Source of the DNA: Alphaproteobacteria bacterium
Lineage (GTDB): Bacteria > Pseudomonadota > Alphaproteobacteria > Thalassobaculales > Thalassobaculaceae
Assembly (NCBI GenBank): GCA_024742275.1
Contig: JANSYS010000001.1
Location: 124,001 to 188,000, forward strand
Length of the DNA: 64,000 bases
Direction of reading: 5' to 3'
Part shown: piece after piece, positions 8,500 to 18,080 of the stretch
Numbering within the stretch: position 1 is the stretch's first letter
How the letters are laid out: the number at the start of each line of letters is the position of its first letter
Notes under the pieces: generated by a model
Told to the model about the DNA's origin: nothing
The model's database searches: none
Seen by the model: only the letters and a program-made list of their open reading frames with translations
Program-made: the position numbers and the translations under genes

Positions 8500-9278
8500 C
8501 CAAGCACTCCCTTCAGGTCCTCCAACGCCGCGCGATCGGTCGCATCCAGGGCAACCGGTGTCACCGATATGGCGTTGTCGGCGACCGCCGCCACATCGCT
8601 GCCGGGCTCGGCGTCGCGCGTTTTGAGCATGGCACCGACCCAGAAATATGAACGGCCGCGCGGATCGGTACCGCGCACGATCTGGTCCCCCGTCTTCTGC
8701 CGGCCTTGCGCGGTCGCCCGCACGCCGGTCACGGCATCGGCACCGCAGGGCGGAAAATTGACGCTGATCACCGTGTCGACAGGCCAGCCGACGGCACACA
8801 GCTTGCGGATAAGATCCGGCGCATGGGTTTCGGCGGTGTCCCAAGGTGCCTTGCCGTCCGGCGGCACGAATTGGCTGAGCGCGATCGAGGGAATACCGAG
8901 CATCATCCCCTCCATGGCCGCCGAGATCGTTCCAGAGTAACGGACGTCCTCCGCGAGATTGTACCCCTGGTTCACACCGGAGAGCACCAAGGCAGGCGGC
9001 CGGTCCTTCAACACCTCGTTCACCGCCAACAGCACGCAATCCGTCGGCGTTCCGTCGACGGCATACCGCCTTTCCTCGACTTGGCGCAGGCGCAACGGAC
9101 GCAGGAGGGTCAGGGAATGGCCGGTGCCGCTCTGGTTGGTCTCCGGTGCGACCACCCAAATATCGTCGCTGAAACTGCGCGCGATCCTGGTCAGCACCGC
9201 GATGCCCGCAGCGGAGTAGCCGTCGTCGTTGGTGACGAGGATCCGGGCGCCTTCTAGATCGACGGGACCGCCTGTCAT
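8496..9278 (-). CDS. surE: 5'/3'-nucleotidase SurE
   Basis: SurE is a metal-dependent nucleotidase active on 5'- and 3'-nucleotides and short polyphosphate, linked to stationary-phase survival. Diagnostic motifs are [12 protein letters not shown] with Asn17-Asp18-Asp19, the metal-site Ser50 in [23 protein letters not shown], and [14 protein letters not shown]. At 260 residues it has normal length. Its ATG overlaps the serS stop (ATGA at 9275-9278), and its stop overlaps the pcm GTG, so serS-surE-pcm is translationally coupled. Confidence 0.96.
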   Translation of the reverse strand: MTGGPVDLEGARILVTNDDGYSAAGIAVLTRIARSFSDDIWVVAPETNQSGTGHSLTLLRPLRLRQVEERRYAVDGTPTDCVLLAVNEVLKDRPPALVLSGVNQGYNLAEDVRYSGTISAAMEGMMLGIPSIALSQFVPPDGKAPWDTAETHAPDLIRKLCAVGWPVDTVISVNFPPCGADAVTGVRATAQGRQKTGDQIVRGTDPRGRSYFWVGAMLKTRDAEPGSDVAAVADNAISVTPVALDATDRAALEDLKGVLG

Positions 9279-10561
9279 ACCGCCGGCTCGATCCGGTCAC
9301 GGCCGAAATAGGGTTTCAGCACGTCGGGGATCGCGACCGCTCCATCCGCCTCCTGATACGTCTCGAGAATGGCGATCATGGTTCGGCCGATGGCGAGGCC
9401 GGAGCCGTTCAGCGTGTGGACGAACTCGGTCTTGCGCTCGCCCTTCGGCCGGAACCGCCCCTTCATCCGCCGAGCCTGGAACGGGCCGCAGGTCGAACAG
9501 GACGAGATTTCGCGGTACTGACCTTTTCCGTCATCCTGGCCCGGCAGCCACACTTCAAGATCGTAGGTACGACGGGCTGCGAAACCCATGTCGCCAGTCG
9601 ACAGCTTCATCACCCGGTAGGCGAGGTCGAGGCGTTGCAGGATTGTCTCGGCGCAGGACGTCATCCGCTCCAACTCTTCGTCCGACTTGTCCGGATGGAC
9701 GATGGACACGAGCTCGACTTTAGAGAACTGATGTTGGCGGATCATACCGCGGGTATCCCGCCCGGCGGCGCCCGCCTCCGACCGGAAGCACGGGGTATAA
9801 GCGGTGAACCGCAGCGGCAGTTCTTCCTCGTCGACAATGGAATCGGCGACCAGGTTCGTCAGCGGTACCTCCGCGGTGGGGATCAGCCAGCGGCCGTCGG
9901 TGGTCTGAAACAGATCCTCGGCGAATTTCGGGAGCTGGCCGGTGCCGAAGACGGCGGCATCGCGCACCATGTAAGGAGGAATGACCTCCATATAACCGAA
10001 CTCGCCGGTATGGGTGTCGAGCATGAAGGAGGCGATAGCCCGCTCAAGCCGCGCAAGATCGCTCTTCAGCACCACGAACCGCGATCCGGCCAATTTGGCG
10101 CCCATTTCGAAATCCATCATGCCGAACGCATCGCCCAGCGCGACGTGGTCCTTGGCCGGAAAATTGAAGGTCTTCGGCGTGCCGACCTCGCGCACCAAGG
10201 CGTTGGCGCTCTCATCGGGTCCCTCGGGTACGTCGTCGGCCGGGATGTTCGGCAGGGTCGCCAGCATTTCGTCGACGGCAGCGGCCAGAGCGCGTTCCGA
10301 CTCTTCGAGCTCAGCCATACGTCCCTTTAGATCGGCAACCTCGGCCATGAGCGCGTCGGCATCCTCGCCGGCGCGCTTTGCGATACCGATCTGCTTGGAG
10401 GCCTCGTTCCGGCGCTGCTGGGCGGTCTGCAACTCACTCGTCACGGACCGCCACTCCGCATCCTTTGCCAGAATGGCTTCGGAGGACGCCGCCAAGCCCC
10501 GGCGGGCTAGACCTCTATCAAAGGCGGCGGCGTCTTCACGGATGCTGCGGATATCGTGCAT
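9275..10561 (-). CDS. serS: Seryl-tRNA synthetase
   Basis: SerS charges tRNA-Ser with serine. The 428-residue protein begins [15 protein letters not shown] and has the long antiparallel coiled-coil arm at about residues 30-105 that holds the tRNA. Class II catalytic motifs follow: [19 protein letters not shown], then [21 protein letters not shown] (motif 2), and near the end [16 protein letters not shown] (motif 3). Length is normal. A likely promoter and an inverted repeat lie between tatC and serS. Confidence 0.97.
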   Translation of the reverse strand: MHDIRSIREDAAAFDRGLARRGLAASSEAILAKDAEWRSVTSELQTAQQRRNEASKQIGIAKRAGEDADALMAEVADLKGRMAELEESERALAAAVDEMLATLPNIPADDVPEGPDESANALVREVGTPKTFNFPAKDHVALGDAFGMMDFEMGAKLAGSRFVVLKSDLARLERAIASFMLDTHTGEFGYMEVIPPYMVRDAAVFGTGQLPKFAEDLFQTTDGRWLIPTAEVPLTNLVADSIVDEEELPLRFTAYTPCFRSEAGAAGRDTRGMIRQHQFSKVELVSIVHPDKSDEELERMTSCAETILQRLDLAYRVMKLSTGDMGFAARRTYDLEVWLPGQDDGKGQYREISSCSTCGPFQARRMKGRFRPKGERKTEFVHTLNGSGLAIGRTMIAILETYQEADGAVAIPDVLKPYFGRDRIEPAV

Positions 10562-10575
10562 GACCGGCTCTGCGG

Positions 10576-10625
10576 ACTGGTTTCGGGTCCGGCGGTTATA
10601 TCGGCGGCACCCGAAACGGTCCAGT
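10576..10625 (-). other. Inverted repeat in the tatC-serS intergenic region
   Basis: GTTTCGGGT (10580-10588) pairs perfectly with ACCCGAAAC (10609-10617), and the flanking ACTGG (10576-10580) can pair with CCAGT (10621-10625) across a small bulge. The loop is about 20 bases and carries the candidate -10 box. It could end tatABC transcription or act as an operator. It has no T-tract. Confidence 0.4.
10595..10623 (-). promoter_or_regulatory. Putative sigma-70 promoter for serS-surE-pcm
   Basis: On the minus strand, TGGACC (10623-10618) and TATAAC (10600-10595) are 17 bases apart, matching consensus 4/6 and 5/6. The predicted transcript would begin about 25 bases before the serS ATG. The site lies inside the inverted repeat described separately. 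Confidence 0.5.
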
Positions 10626-10663
10626 AAGCCTTAAGAGGAGGGTACTGCGGCATCCCGTTCCGA

Positions 10664-11467
10664 TCACGGATCTTCGGTCGCCGCCTCCTCCTCGCGTTTC
10701 TTCTCGATAAACTGCGCGATGAAGATCGAAATCTCATAAAGCGCGATGATCGGCACGGCGAGCAGGACCTGACTGATCACATCAGGCGGCGTCAGGATCG
10801 CCGCCGCGACGAAGGCGACGACGATCGCATACTTCCGCTTCGACTTGAGCCCGTCGGAGCTGACGATACCGACCTTAGCCAGCAGAACCAGGAGGACGGG
10901 AAGTTCGAAGGCGACCCCGAAGGCGAAGATCAGCCGCATCACCAGCGACAGATATTGGTCGACTTTCGGTTCCAGAGTCATGGCGAGATTGCCGCCGGCG
11001 CCCGATGTCTCGAAGCTGGCGAAGAACTCCCAGGCGAGCGGTATGACGATGTAGTAGACCATCGCCGCCCCCATCAGGAACATGACCGGGGTCGCAAGCA
11101 GGAACGGCAGCAACGCATTGCGTTCATGCTTGTAAAGACCGGGCGCGATGAACAGCCAGATCTGGCCCGAAACGATCGGGAAAGACACGCAGGCGGCGAA
11201 GAAGAAGCCGACCTTGATATAGGTGAAAAACGCCTCGTGCAGGGCGGTGTAGATCAGCCGTCGTCCCTCCTGGCCCGCCCACATTTGATGCAGCGGCTCG
11301 ACAAGAAAGCGAAAGATCGGCTCGGCGAGCGCGTATCCGATGAAGAAGCAGGCGATGAATGCGGCGACCGCGTAGATCAGGCGGGTCCGCAACTCGACCA
11401 GATGGTCGAGCAGCGGCATCTTGCCGCCTTCAAGCTCGGACTCGGGGTCTTTCGTGCTATCGGCCAT
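10664..11467 (-). CDS. tatC: Sec-independent (twin-arginine) translocase protein TatC
   Basis: TatC is the six-helix inner-membrane receptor for twin-arginine signal peptides. The N-terminus carries the conserved MPLLDHLVELRTRLI, followed by alternating hydrophobic segments and the internal motif LYKHERNALLPF. At 267 residues, with a charged C-terminal tail ending EKKREEEAATEDP, the length is usual. It begins 3 bases after the tatB stop in the tatA-tatB-tatC order. Confidence 0.96.
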   Translation of the reverse strand: MADSTKDPESELEGGKMPLLDHLVELRTRLIYAVAAFIACFFIGYALAEPIFRFLVEPLHQMWAGQEGRRLIYTALHEAFFTYIKVGFFFAACVSFPIVSGQIWLFIAPGLYKHERNALLPFLLATPVMFLMGAAMVYYIVIPLAWEFFASFETSGAGGNLAMTLEPKVDQYLSLVMRLIFAFGVAFELPVLLVLLAKVGIVSSDGLKSKRKYAIVVAFVAAAILTPPDVISQVLLAVPIIALYEISIFIAQFIEKKREEEAATEDP

Positions 11468-11470
11468 GGA

Positions 11471-12016
11471 TCACCCCTGCCCGGACGCGGTGCTGGCCGG
11501 CCGCGAGGCCTCGGCGCCCGCCGGCGCAGCGTTCGCGGGTTCAGCAGGCGCCGTCGCCGTCGCGCCCGGATCGGCACCAGGCGCCGCCACAGTCTTGGCG
11601 GCATAGTCCTCGGCGCTTTCTACAGATGCAGCCGCCGAGGCGGACGACGACGCTCCGGACGCGACTTTCTTGGTTTCGCTCTCCAGGCTCTTCATGTCCG
11701 CCTCGATCTCCTCGGCGTTCACGGATTTGCGCGCGTCGTCGATACTCCCACGCATGGAGCCGTCCGGATCGATCTGCTTCTCGAGGGTCTTGCCGATGCC
11801 GTCCTTGGAGATCGACTGAACCTCCCGGCGCACGTCGTCGAGCTCAGCCTCGCGGGCCACCTCTTCCAGGCTGCTTTGAAACTCCCGCGCCATCGAGCGC
11901 GCCTTGCGAACGAACTGGCTGATGGAACGCACCACGCGCGGCAGGTCCTTCGGACCCACCACGATAACGGTAATGATGGCGATCAGGAGAAATTCCTGCC
12001 ATCCAAGGTCGAACAT
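11471..12016 (-). CDS. tatB: Sec-independent protein translocase protein TatB
   Basis: The N-terminus MFDLGWQEFLLIAIITVIVVGPKDLPRVV is the typical TatB membrane helix and hinge (Glu8, Gly-Pro). An amphipathic helix and charged coiled-coil region follow to about residue 100. The remaining 80 residues are low-complexity Ala, Ser, Pro and Glu, an extension common in alphaproteobacteria. With TatC it forms the substrate-binding complex. It lies 65 bases after tatA and abuts tatC. Confidence 0.95.
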   Translation of the reverse strand: MFDLGWQEFLLIAIITVIVVGPKDLPRVVRSISQFVRKARSMAREFQSSLEEVAREAELDDVRREVQSISKDGIGKTLEKQIDPDGSMRGSIDDARKSVNAEEIEADMKSLESETKKVASGASSSASAAASVESAEDYAAKTVAAPGADPGATATAPAEPANAAPAGAEASRPASTASGQG

Positions 12017-12081
12017 GGCGGCCCTCGCTGCGCCCGCTTATGCCCGGAGCCGTCCCAGAACGGGCCGGCTTCGAACGGGGA

Positions 12082-12318
12082 TCAGCTCTTGACGGTCTGA
12101 TCGGTCGTCTTATCGACGTTCTGCTTGGTTCCGCTGTCGTCGGCGACAGACTTGTTGGCGCTATCCGCCTCCTCGTCTTCCGACTTCATGCCCTGCTTGA
12201 AGTTCTTCAGGCCTTTGCCAAAGTCCCCCATCAAGCCGGAAATCTTGCCTTTTCCGCCAAACAGCAGGAGCACGACGACCAGGACCACAAGCCAGTGCCA
12301 GATGCTGAAGCTACCCAT
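12082..12318 (-). CDS. tatA: Sec-independent protein translocase protein TatA
   Basis: TatA is the pore-forming subunit of the twin-arginine system. The 78-residue product begins [21 protein letters not shown], the standard single membrane helix, followed by [17 protein letters not shown] (hinge and amphipathic helix) and an acidic tail. The ATG at 12318 is preceded by GGAG at good spacing. An upstream TTG at 12330 would add four residues but lacks support. Confidence 0.95.
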   Translation of the reverse strand: MGSFSIWHWLVVLVVVLLLFGGKGKISGLMGDFGKGLKNFKQGMKSEDEEADSANKSVADDSGTKQNVDKTTDQTVKS

Positions 12319-12446
12319 GAAACACTCCAAACACTCGAGTCAGGGATGATCTTCCGACCGTACCGGGCGATTGCGGCCGGATCATGCCCACGAAATTGGC
12401 CGGACCATACACGACCAACCCCAACGGCGGCAACGTACTCCCGTCC

Positions 12447-13607
12447 TTACTTTGATGTGGTGTCCTCGGCGGCGAAGACAAACACGTTCTCCGGGTCGAC
12501 CGAAACGCGGACGCGTGTACCCGGAAGCGGCAGATAGACGCCCGGCACCCTGGCGTGGAGATGAAGGGAGTCGCCGGGCCGGTCGCCGCGCCGGCGCACC
12601 GTCAGATGCACGAGGCTCGTTCTGCCCAGCAACCGTGCCTGCTCGACCTCTCCCGAAGGCGCGCCGGCGAACGCGTCCTCCCAGGTGTCGAGCCGCACCA
12701 CTTCCGGGCGGACCACCACCGACACATTTTGGCCCTCGCGAAAGCCGGCCGCAGGCACGATGCCGAGACCGGTGTCGACGCGGCCGGCGCTAACCGATCC
12801 GGCGATCTCGTTCACATCCCCGAAGAAAGCGGCCACGAAGGCATCCGACGGGGCGCAGTACAGTTCCGCCGGGGTGCCTTGTTGTACGATCCGCCCGTCT
12901 CGCATGACCGCGATCCGGTCGGCCATGAACATCGCCTCCTCAGAGTCGTGGGTGACCATGAGGCATGCGGAGTCGCTGGACTTCAGGATGTGAAGCACCT
13001 CGTCCCGTACCCGGTCGCGCAGGCGGGCATCCAGGCCGGAATACGGCTCGTCGAGCAGCACGACCCGCGGCTTCGGCGCCAGAGCACGGGCAAGCGCCAC
13101 GCGCTGCTGCTGGCCACCCGAGAGTTCGTGCGGATAGGCACCGGACAGCGTCTCGAGCCCGACCAGTTCGAGGACCTCGGCGCCCCGTCGCTCACGATCA
13201 GCGATCGGCCAGCCGGTCAGCCCAAAGGTGACATTCCCGATGACATCGAGATGCGGAAACAGCGCATAATCCTGGAAGACCAGACCGACGCCGCGTTTTT
13301 CCGGCGGTAGATTGATGTCCCGGCCAGCAACCTTCCGCCCGTCAAGGGCCACCTCTCCGGCCTGAAGGTCCTCCAAACCCGCGGCAAGTCGCAGCACCGT
13401 CGTCTTTCCGCAGCCGGACGGGCCCAGAAGGCAAACCACCTCACCGGCCGAGACGGATATGTCTACGCCGTCGACCGCCTGGACGGCCCCGTAGGCGTGT
13501 CTGATCCCGATCATGTCGAGCGCTGGTGGCACTGCCGACGGGACGGCGGGCTCGGACGGCGGCCGATCTATCTCGATAACTGTCATAGCCGTCAGATACA
13601 CACCCAT
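12447..13607 (-). CDS. ABC transporter ATP-binding protein, iron/spermidine (FbpC/PotA) type, orphan
   Basis: This cytoplasmic ATPase of an importer has a Walker A motif GPSGCGKTT at 62-70, signature LSGGQ at 162-166, Walker B VVLLDEP near 182-188 and the H-loop MVTHDSEEA. The C-terminal 120 residues form a TOBE-like regulatory domain. Alternative starts exist at 13607 and 13586. The closest family flavour is Fe(3+) or polyamine importers. No permease or binding protein is nearby, so its partners must be encoded elsewhere. It interrupts the usual scpB-tatA order. Confidence 0.85.
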   Translation of the reverse strand: MGVYLTAMTVIEIDRPPSEPAVPSAVPPALDMIGIRHAYGAVQAVDGVDISVSAGEVVCLLGPSGCGKTTVLRLAAGLEDLQAGEVALDGRKVAGRDINLPPEKRGVGLVFQDYALFPHLDVIGNVTFGLTGWPIADRERRGAEVLELVGLETLSGAYPHELSGGQQQRVALARALAPKPRVVLLDEPYSGLDARLRDRVRDEVLHILKSSDSACLMVTHDSEEAMFMADRIAVMRDGRIVQQGTPAELYCAPSDAFVAAFFGDVNEIAGSVSAGRVDTGLGIVPAAGFREGQNVSVVVRPEVVRLDTWEDAFAGAPSGEVEQARLLGRTSLVHLTVRRRGDRPGDSLHLHARVPGVYLPLPGTRVRVSVDPENVFVFAAEDTTSK

Positions 13608-13662
13608 GCGCGCGGCGACAAGCCGGCGCTCGCGCGGGCGCCGACCGCTTCCGGCCCTGTCG

Positions 13663-14370
13663 TCAGGGCTGATCCCCCGCGTCCGGGTCGTTGGTATCGG
13701 GCAGGAAGTCTAGCTGAAGATCCTCGTCGTCCTCCGGCTCGTCCTCCAGATCCTCCTGCTGCATGGCGATGCTCGTGGCGCCGCTCCGCCGATCCAGCAA
13801 TCCCGCGGCCCGCAGCTCTTCGATGCCCGGAAGCTCCTTGACCGAATCCAGGCCGAAATGGTCGAGAAACGCGTTCGTAGTTCCCCATTGCAGCGGGCGA
13901 CCCGGCGTCTCGCGACGGCCGCGCGGCGCGATCCATGCAGCTTCGAGCAGGGTGTCGATCGTCCCCTTGGACAAAGCGACGCCGCGGATCTCTTCGATTT
14001 CAGCGCGGGTCGTCGGCTGGTGATAGGCAATGATCGCGAGTGTCTCGATCGCCGCGCGCGACAGCTTGCGGCGCTGTGGGCGCTCGTGGCGCAGCATGGG
14101 ACCGAGATCGACCGCCGTCCGAAACGCCCAGCGGGTGCCGGACCGGTTCAGCACCACGCCGCGGTCGGCATAGTGCTCAGCAAGGTCCGCCAGCAGCCGT
14201 TTCACATCGATCTCCTCCGGGACCCGGCGGCGCAGTTCGCTCTCGTCGATCGGATCGGCGCTGGCGAACAACAGCGCCTCGATGAAACGAAGCCATCGAT
14301 CTCTCTCGGCCGCGTCAACCAGCAGGTCCGGAAGTTCGGCCTCGGCCTTGCCGTCCGTCGCGTCGCTCAT
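13663..14370 (-). CDS. scpB: Segregation and condensation protein B
   Basis: ScpB is the winged-helix kite subunit of the SMC-ScpAB condensin that compacts and segregates the chromosome. The 235-residue protein has two winged-helix domains. The motif LSRAAIETLAIIAYHQPTTRAEIEEIRG, split by this limit into LSRAAIETLAIIAYHQ and TRAEIEEIRG, is highly characteristic. A strongly acidic C-terminal tail (DEPEDDEDLQLD) follows. Its ATG overlaps the scpA stop, so the two are coupled. Confidence 0.95.
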   Translation of the reverse strand: MSDATDGKAEAELPDLLVDAAERDRWLRFIEALLFASADPIDESELRRRVPEEIDVKRLLADLAEHYADRGVVLNRSGTRWAFRTAVDLGPMLRHERPQRRKLSRAAIETLAIIAYHQPTTRAEIEEIRGVALSKGTIDTLLEAAWIAPRGRRETPGRPLQWGTTNAFLDHFGLDSVKELPGIEELRAAGLLDRRSGATSIAMQQEDLEDEPEDDEDLQLDFLPDTNDPDAGDQP

Positions 14371-15176
14371 CCGTCACCATCCTTGCGCGCTTCGCCCGAG
14401 CGCAACCAGATCGGTCCGAAGGCTTCGTCTTGTCGCAGCTCGGCGGCGCCGTCCTTGGCCAGTTGGAGCCCGGCGACGAGATGGGACGCCATGGCAGATC
14501 GGATCAGAAGCGACCCCCGCAAACCTTCAGGCAGGAACGTAAACAGCATCCGCCATTTCGGCACGCGCCCGATGAACCCCTGAAGGCGGTCCACGGCGTC
14601 CTCAACCGCATAGAGATCGGTTGCGGCGATGCGGAGCGTTTGGTGCTGCTTGCGCGCGTGCTGGTCTCCGTAGCCTCGCAGCAGATCGTATAGGGTGACG
14701 TCGTAAACCGATCGAAAGCGGGCCGAGACGTTCTCCGGCGCGCCGCGGGCAAACACGTCCACGCCGAGCTGCGCCCGCCCCATCAACCGCCGGCCGGCGT
14801 CCTGCATCGCCTCCAGGCGCTGAAGCTGGAACCGCAGGGCCTCGGCGAGCGCCGCCGGATCCATCTCTTCCTCGTCGCTCTCGTCCGGCGGCAGGAGCAG
14901 TCGCGACTTCAGATACGCCAACCAGGCCGCCATGACGAGATAGTCCGCCGCCAGTTCCAAGTTCAGCGTCTGAGCCTGTTGGACAAACTGCAGATACTGT
15001 TCGGCCAGGGCCAGGATCGAGATCTGATGCAGATCCACCTTCTGCTCGCGCGCCAGGGTCAGGAGCACGTCGATCGGGCCCTCGAAGCCGTCCAGGTTCA
15101 GAAACAGCGAAAGCTGTACCGGCTCGGGTCGGCGGTAGTCCGGCTGCGGGCTCTCGAAAGGCTGGTTCGTCGCCAA
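14367..15176 (-). CDS. scpA: Segregation and condensation protein A
   Basis: ScpA is the kleisin that bridges SMC heads. The N-terminal region shows the family signature LNLDGFEGPIDVLLTLAREQ and VDLHQISILALAEQYL at about residues 27-65, then LAADYLVMAAWLAYLKSRLLLP. The acidic middle (DESDEEEMD) and C-terminal winged-helix-like part fit the family. Its length of 269 residues is normal. It precedes and overlaps scpB. Confidence 0.95.
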   Translation of the reverse strand: MATNQPFESPQPDYRRPEPVQLSLFLNLDGFEGPIDVLLTLAREQKVDLHQISILALAEQYLQFVQQAQTLNLELAADYLVMAAWLAYLKSRLLLPPDESDEEEMDPAALAEALRFQLQRLEAMQDAGRRLMGRAQLGVDVFARGAPENVSARFRSVYDVTLYDLLRGYGDQHARKQHQTLRIAATDLYAVEDAVDRLQGFIGRVPKWRMLFTFLPEGLRGSLLIRSAMASHLVAGLQLAKDGAAELRQDEAFGPIWLRSGEARKDGDG

Positions 15177-15233
15177 TGGGACCCGTTCCCTTCTCAGTGC
15201 GAAACCCGTCGGGACAGGCTCCCGTACGCGGGG

Positions 15234-15929
15234 TCAGTGACCGGTCAGCGTCGCGATCACGGACATCAGAAAATCAACCGGCGCCCAAATCAAGACGCCG
15301 GCGACATTGAGATTATACCCCAGTTCGCCCGCGATGTAGGGCAGCAGGAAAAGCACGCCGATGACGATGAAAAGCCCCGCGCGCTCTAGCCGTGCGACCT
15401 TCCAAGCCGCCCAATCCGGCAGGATGGAGACCAGGATCCGGCCGCCGTCGAGCGGCGGCACCGGCAGCATGTTGAACACGGCGAGGATGAGGTTCAGCAG
15501 CACAAGGCGTTCCAACATCTCAGCCCCCCACAGGCTCGCCGCGTCGGGCAGAGAGGGGACGATGTGGAACGCCAGCGCGCCCAGCACGGCGAGCAAAATG
15601 TTCGACGCCGGTCCCGCCAACGCTACCAGCGCCATGTCTCGGCGCGGATTCCTCAGACGTGAGAAGTTCACCGGAACAGGCTTGGCGTAGCCGAATAGGA
15701 ACGGCGCGTTCATCAGCAGCAATGCCAGCGGGATGATCACAGTGCCGACGAGATCGACATGGGCGAACGGATTCAGGGTGACTCGCCCCATCAGCCTCGC
15801 CGTCGGATCGCCGAGCTTGCCCGCCGCCCAGCCATGCGCCGCTTCGTGCAGCGTGATCGCCAGCAGCACCGGCAGCGCCCAGATCGACGCGTTCAGAAGG
15901 AATCCATTGATGTCGAGGTCGGACATCAT
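15234..15929 (-). CDS. Site-2 protease family (M50) membrane metalloprotease
   Basis: This 231-residue, six-helix inner-membrane protein has the zinc motif HEAAH at about residues 28-32 and the second metal-ligand motif NMLPVPPLDGGRIL near 155-168. Rhomboid-like regulated intramembrane proteolysis is the known role of related proteases, but targets of this short subgroup are not known. Its start overlaps the nagZ stop (ATGA at 15926-15929), so it is co-translated with a cell-wall recycling gene, and scpA follows after 57 bases. Confidence 0.88.
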   Translation of the reverse strand: MMSDLDINGFLLNASIWALPVLLAITLHEAAHGWAAGKLGDPTARLMGRVTLNPFAHVDLVGTVIIPLALLLMNAPFLFGYAKPVPVNFSRLRNPRRDMALVALAGPASNILLAVLGALAFHIVPSLPDAASLWGAEMLERLVLLNLILAVFNMLPVPPLDGGRILVSILPDWAAWKVARLERAGLFIVIGVLFLLPYIAGELGYNLNVAGVLIWAPVDFLMSVIATLTGH

Positions 15930-16987
15930 GAACGCAGTTCCTCCAGAAGCGAGTCCAGGCGTCGGACGGCATCCGTCTTGGCGGCGGTCGTACCAGTCGA
16001 GGAAACCGCAAATGCCAGGGATGATCTAACCGCGTCAGCAGCCGCCGCGCGCCGCGCCGCGTCGGCTCCCATCGGACCGACTGCGTCCGCGACCGCGCGC
16101 ATCTCAGCCATATCGCCGTTGCAATGGAGAATCACGTCGCACCCGGCATCGATCGACCGCCGGGAGCGATCGCCAATCGGACCACCGCCTCTGGCCTCCG
16201 ACAATGCGCCCATGGAGATATCGTCGGTGAGCAGCAACCCATCGAATCCGATCTCGCCTCGAATGACTTCCCCCACTACATGGGGCGACAGGGTCGAGGC
16301 GCAGTCCGGGTCGAGAGCGGTGTAGAGCAGGTGCCCTGTCATGCCATACGGCACGCGGCTCGCGAAATGGCGGAACGGCACGTAGTCGACGGCGCGGAGC
16401 TCTTCAGCGGACGCGTCGATCCTGGGCAGGTCGGCATGGCTGTCCACGAGCGAACGTCCGTGGCCCGGCATGTGCTTGATCACGCCGCAGACCCCGGCCC
16501 GCTCGATCCCGGCGACCATGGCCTCCGCGAGCCGGATGACGGTTTGTGCATCGTCGCCGAGCGCGCGGTCGCCGATCACCTGGGCGTCGGACCCCGGCTG
16601 GCGAACATCGAGCATCGGCACGCAGTCGACGTCGATGCCGATCTCGAACAAGTCGGCCGCCATCAGTTCCGCCGACAGCGCGAAGGCTTCGAGCGCTTCG
16701 GCTGGACGATGGGAATAGGCGGCGGTGAAGACACCTGGAGCGAGATAGTCCGGCCACTCCGGCGGCCGCATCCGTCGCACGCGCCCACCCTCCTGGTCGA
16801 TCAGGACCGGCGCATGCGGGTGCGTAACGCAGCCCCGGAGGTCCTCGACGAGAGCGCGGACCTGATCGCGGGTCTCGATGTTGCGGGCAAACAGGATGAA
16901 GCCGTACGGGTCGACATCGCGGAAGAAGGCGCGTTCCTCGCCCCCCAGAAGCGGCCCGGCACAGCCAAAGACAACGGCGCGGGCCAT
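15926..16987 (-). CDS. nagZ: Beta-N-acetylhexosaminidase NagZ
   Basis: NagZ is a cytoplasmic GH3 enzyme that removes GlcNAc from anhydromuropeptides during peptidoglycan recycling. The 353-residue protein carries IDQEGGRVRRM at about 63-73, the diagnostic KHMPGHGRSLVDSH at 171-184 with the catalytic His-Asp dyad, and LLLTDDISMGAL with the nucleophile Asp near residue 255. It starts 1 base after the SPOR gene stop and overlaps the M50 protease gene. Confidence 0.95.
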   Translation of the reverse strand: MARAVVFGCAGPLLGGEERAFFRDVDPYGFILFARNIETRDQVRALVEDLRGCVTHPHAPVLIDQEGGRVRRMRPPEWPDYLAPGVFTAAYSHRPAEALEAFALSAELMAADLFEIGIDVDCVPMLDVRQPGSDAQVIGDRALGDDAQTVIRLAEAMVAGIERAGVCGVIKHMPGHGRSLVDSHADLPRIDASAEELRAVDYVPFRHFASRVPYGMTGHLLYTALDPDCASTLSPHVVGEVIRGEIGFDGLLLTDDISMGALSEARGGGPIGDRSRRSIDAGCDVILHCNGDMAEMRAVADAVGPMGADAARRAAAADAVRSSLAFAVSSTGTTAAKTDAVRRLDSLLEELRS

Positions 16988-16988
16988 T

Positions 16989-18080
16989 CTACGGGCGGAC
17001 CAGCAAGCAGGCCTGATTTCGGGACTTCAAGCTGGCACACACCCGATCGGCAGCCGCCTCCGTGAGCATGCCGCCCTGGATACGGTGGAAGACCCCCTTG
17101 CCCGCGCCCAGATCGACCTGCTGGACACGCAAAGTCAGTCCGGAAAGCACATCCGGATAGCGCCGGCTCAGCCGGTCCCATTCGCGGCGGGCGGCCGCCT
17201 CGTCCCGAAAAGCGCCGAGCTGAACACGAAAGGTTCCGCCTGGCGCCGGCGGTGCGGCAACCGTCGGCTGCGGTGCGGGTACAGGAGCGGGCGCCGGCAC
17301 CGCCTTCGGCTCTGGCGCCGGTGGTGGCGGTGGCGGCGGAGCCGATGCCACCAGGTTTCCACTGTCCGCTCCCCCCGTGTCTCGGGCAGGAGTATCCGGA
17401 GCCTGAGGAACCCGCGCCGGCGGAACGTCGCTGCCATCCGGTTCAACGGTCTGCTGCGAGGTCGACTGCGGGGTTGGCTGCGGGGTTGGCTGTGGCGCCG
17501 CAGCCTGCGCCGGAGCGGCATCGGCCTTCGCCGGTGACGGCACCGGCTGCGGCGCACGGGCCGGGATCGGCACGGTCGCAGAAACGGCAGATCCACCATC
17601 CGCGGTCGCCGCACTTTCCTCGCCGGGTGCCCCCCGGTCGACCGCAGTGGGCGCGCCGTCGCCAGAAGCGTTCTCGGATCCGGAGTCGACCGCGGCGTCG
17701 GTGGACGGTTCGGGCCGCGGCGGTTCTGCCGGCGTTTCCGGCGGCGGCAGCAGCCGTTCGACCGTATCGCTGCTTCCCTGGCCGGGCCGCAGTGCTCCAT
17801 AGACCAGCTTGTCCTGATTGGGTACGTCAAGCCCCCCGGGCTGCTCCGGGCGTACTTTGACCGGCGACGGATCGGCCTGGATCAAAGGCGCCGTCGCCTC
17901 GCTTCCGGCCTGCAAGCCCTGGTCGTATGCGTACCAGATCACACCCGCGAAGGCCGCCAGCGCAAAGGTTGCGAGAAAGGCGCCCAATGCCTGCGAGCGG
18001 CGGGGCGGATCACGGAGTTCCGGCGGCGGACCGGGACGATCGATCGCGTCCGCCTGCAGGCCGTCGCCGTCTTGGCTCAT
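16989..18080 (-). CDS. SPOR-domain membrane protein
   Basis: The 363-residue protein has about 35 cytoplasmic residues, one membrane helix ([20 protein letters not shown]) and a long Pro/Ala/Gln-rich periplasmic linker with TPQP repeats. The C-terminal SPOR domain spans about residues 285-363 ([20 protein letters not shown]). SPOR domains bind glycan strands stripped of stem peptides at division septa, as in FtsN and DedD. The topology fits an FtsN-like division protein, but FtsN itself cannot be claimed. Its start overlaps the argS stop. Confidence 0.88.
   Translation of the reverse strand: MSQDGDGLQADAIDRPGPPPELRDPPRRSQALGAFLATFALAAFAGVIWYAYDQGLQAGSEATAPLIQADPSPVKVRPEQPGGLDVPNQDKLVYGALRPGQGSSDTVERLLPPPETPAEPPRPEPSTDAAVDSGSENASGDGAPTAVDRGAPGEESAATADGGSAVSATVPIPARAPQPVPSPAKADAAPAQAAAPQPTPQPTPQSTSQQTVEPDGSDVPPARVPQAPDTPARDTGGADSGNLVASAPPPPPPPAPEPKAVPAPAPVPAPQPTVAAPPAPGGTFRVQLGAFRDEAAARREWDRLSRRYPDVLSGLTLRVQQVDLGAGKGVFHRIQGGMLTEAAADRVCASLKSRNQACLLVRP

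Noticed and set aside
8500-9300. In-frame upstream extension of pcm through surE
   Set aside because: It has no motifs and lies entirely over surE; the GTG overlapping the surE stop gives a normal-length enzyme.
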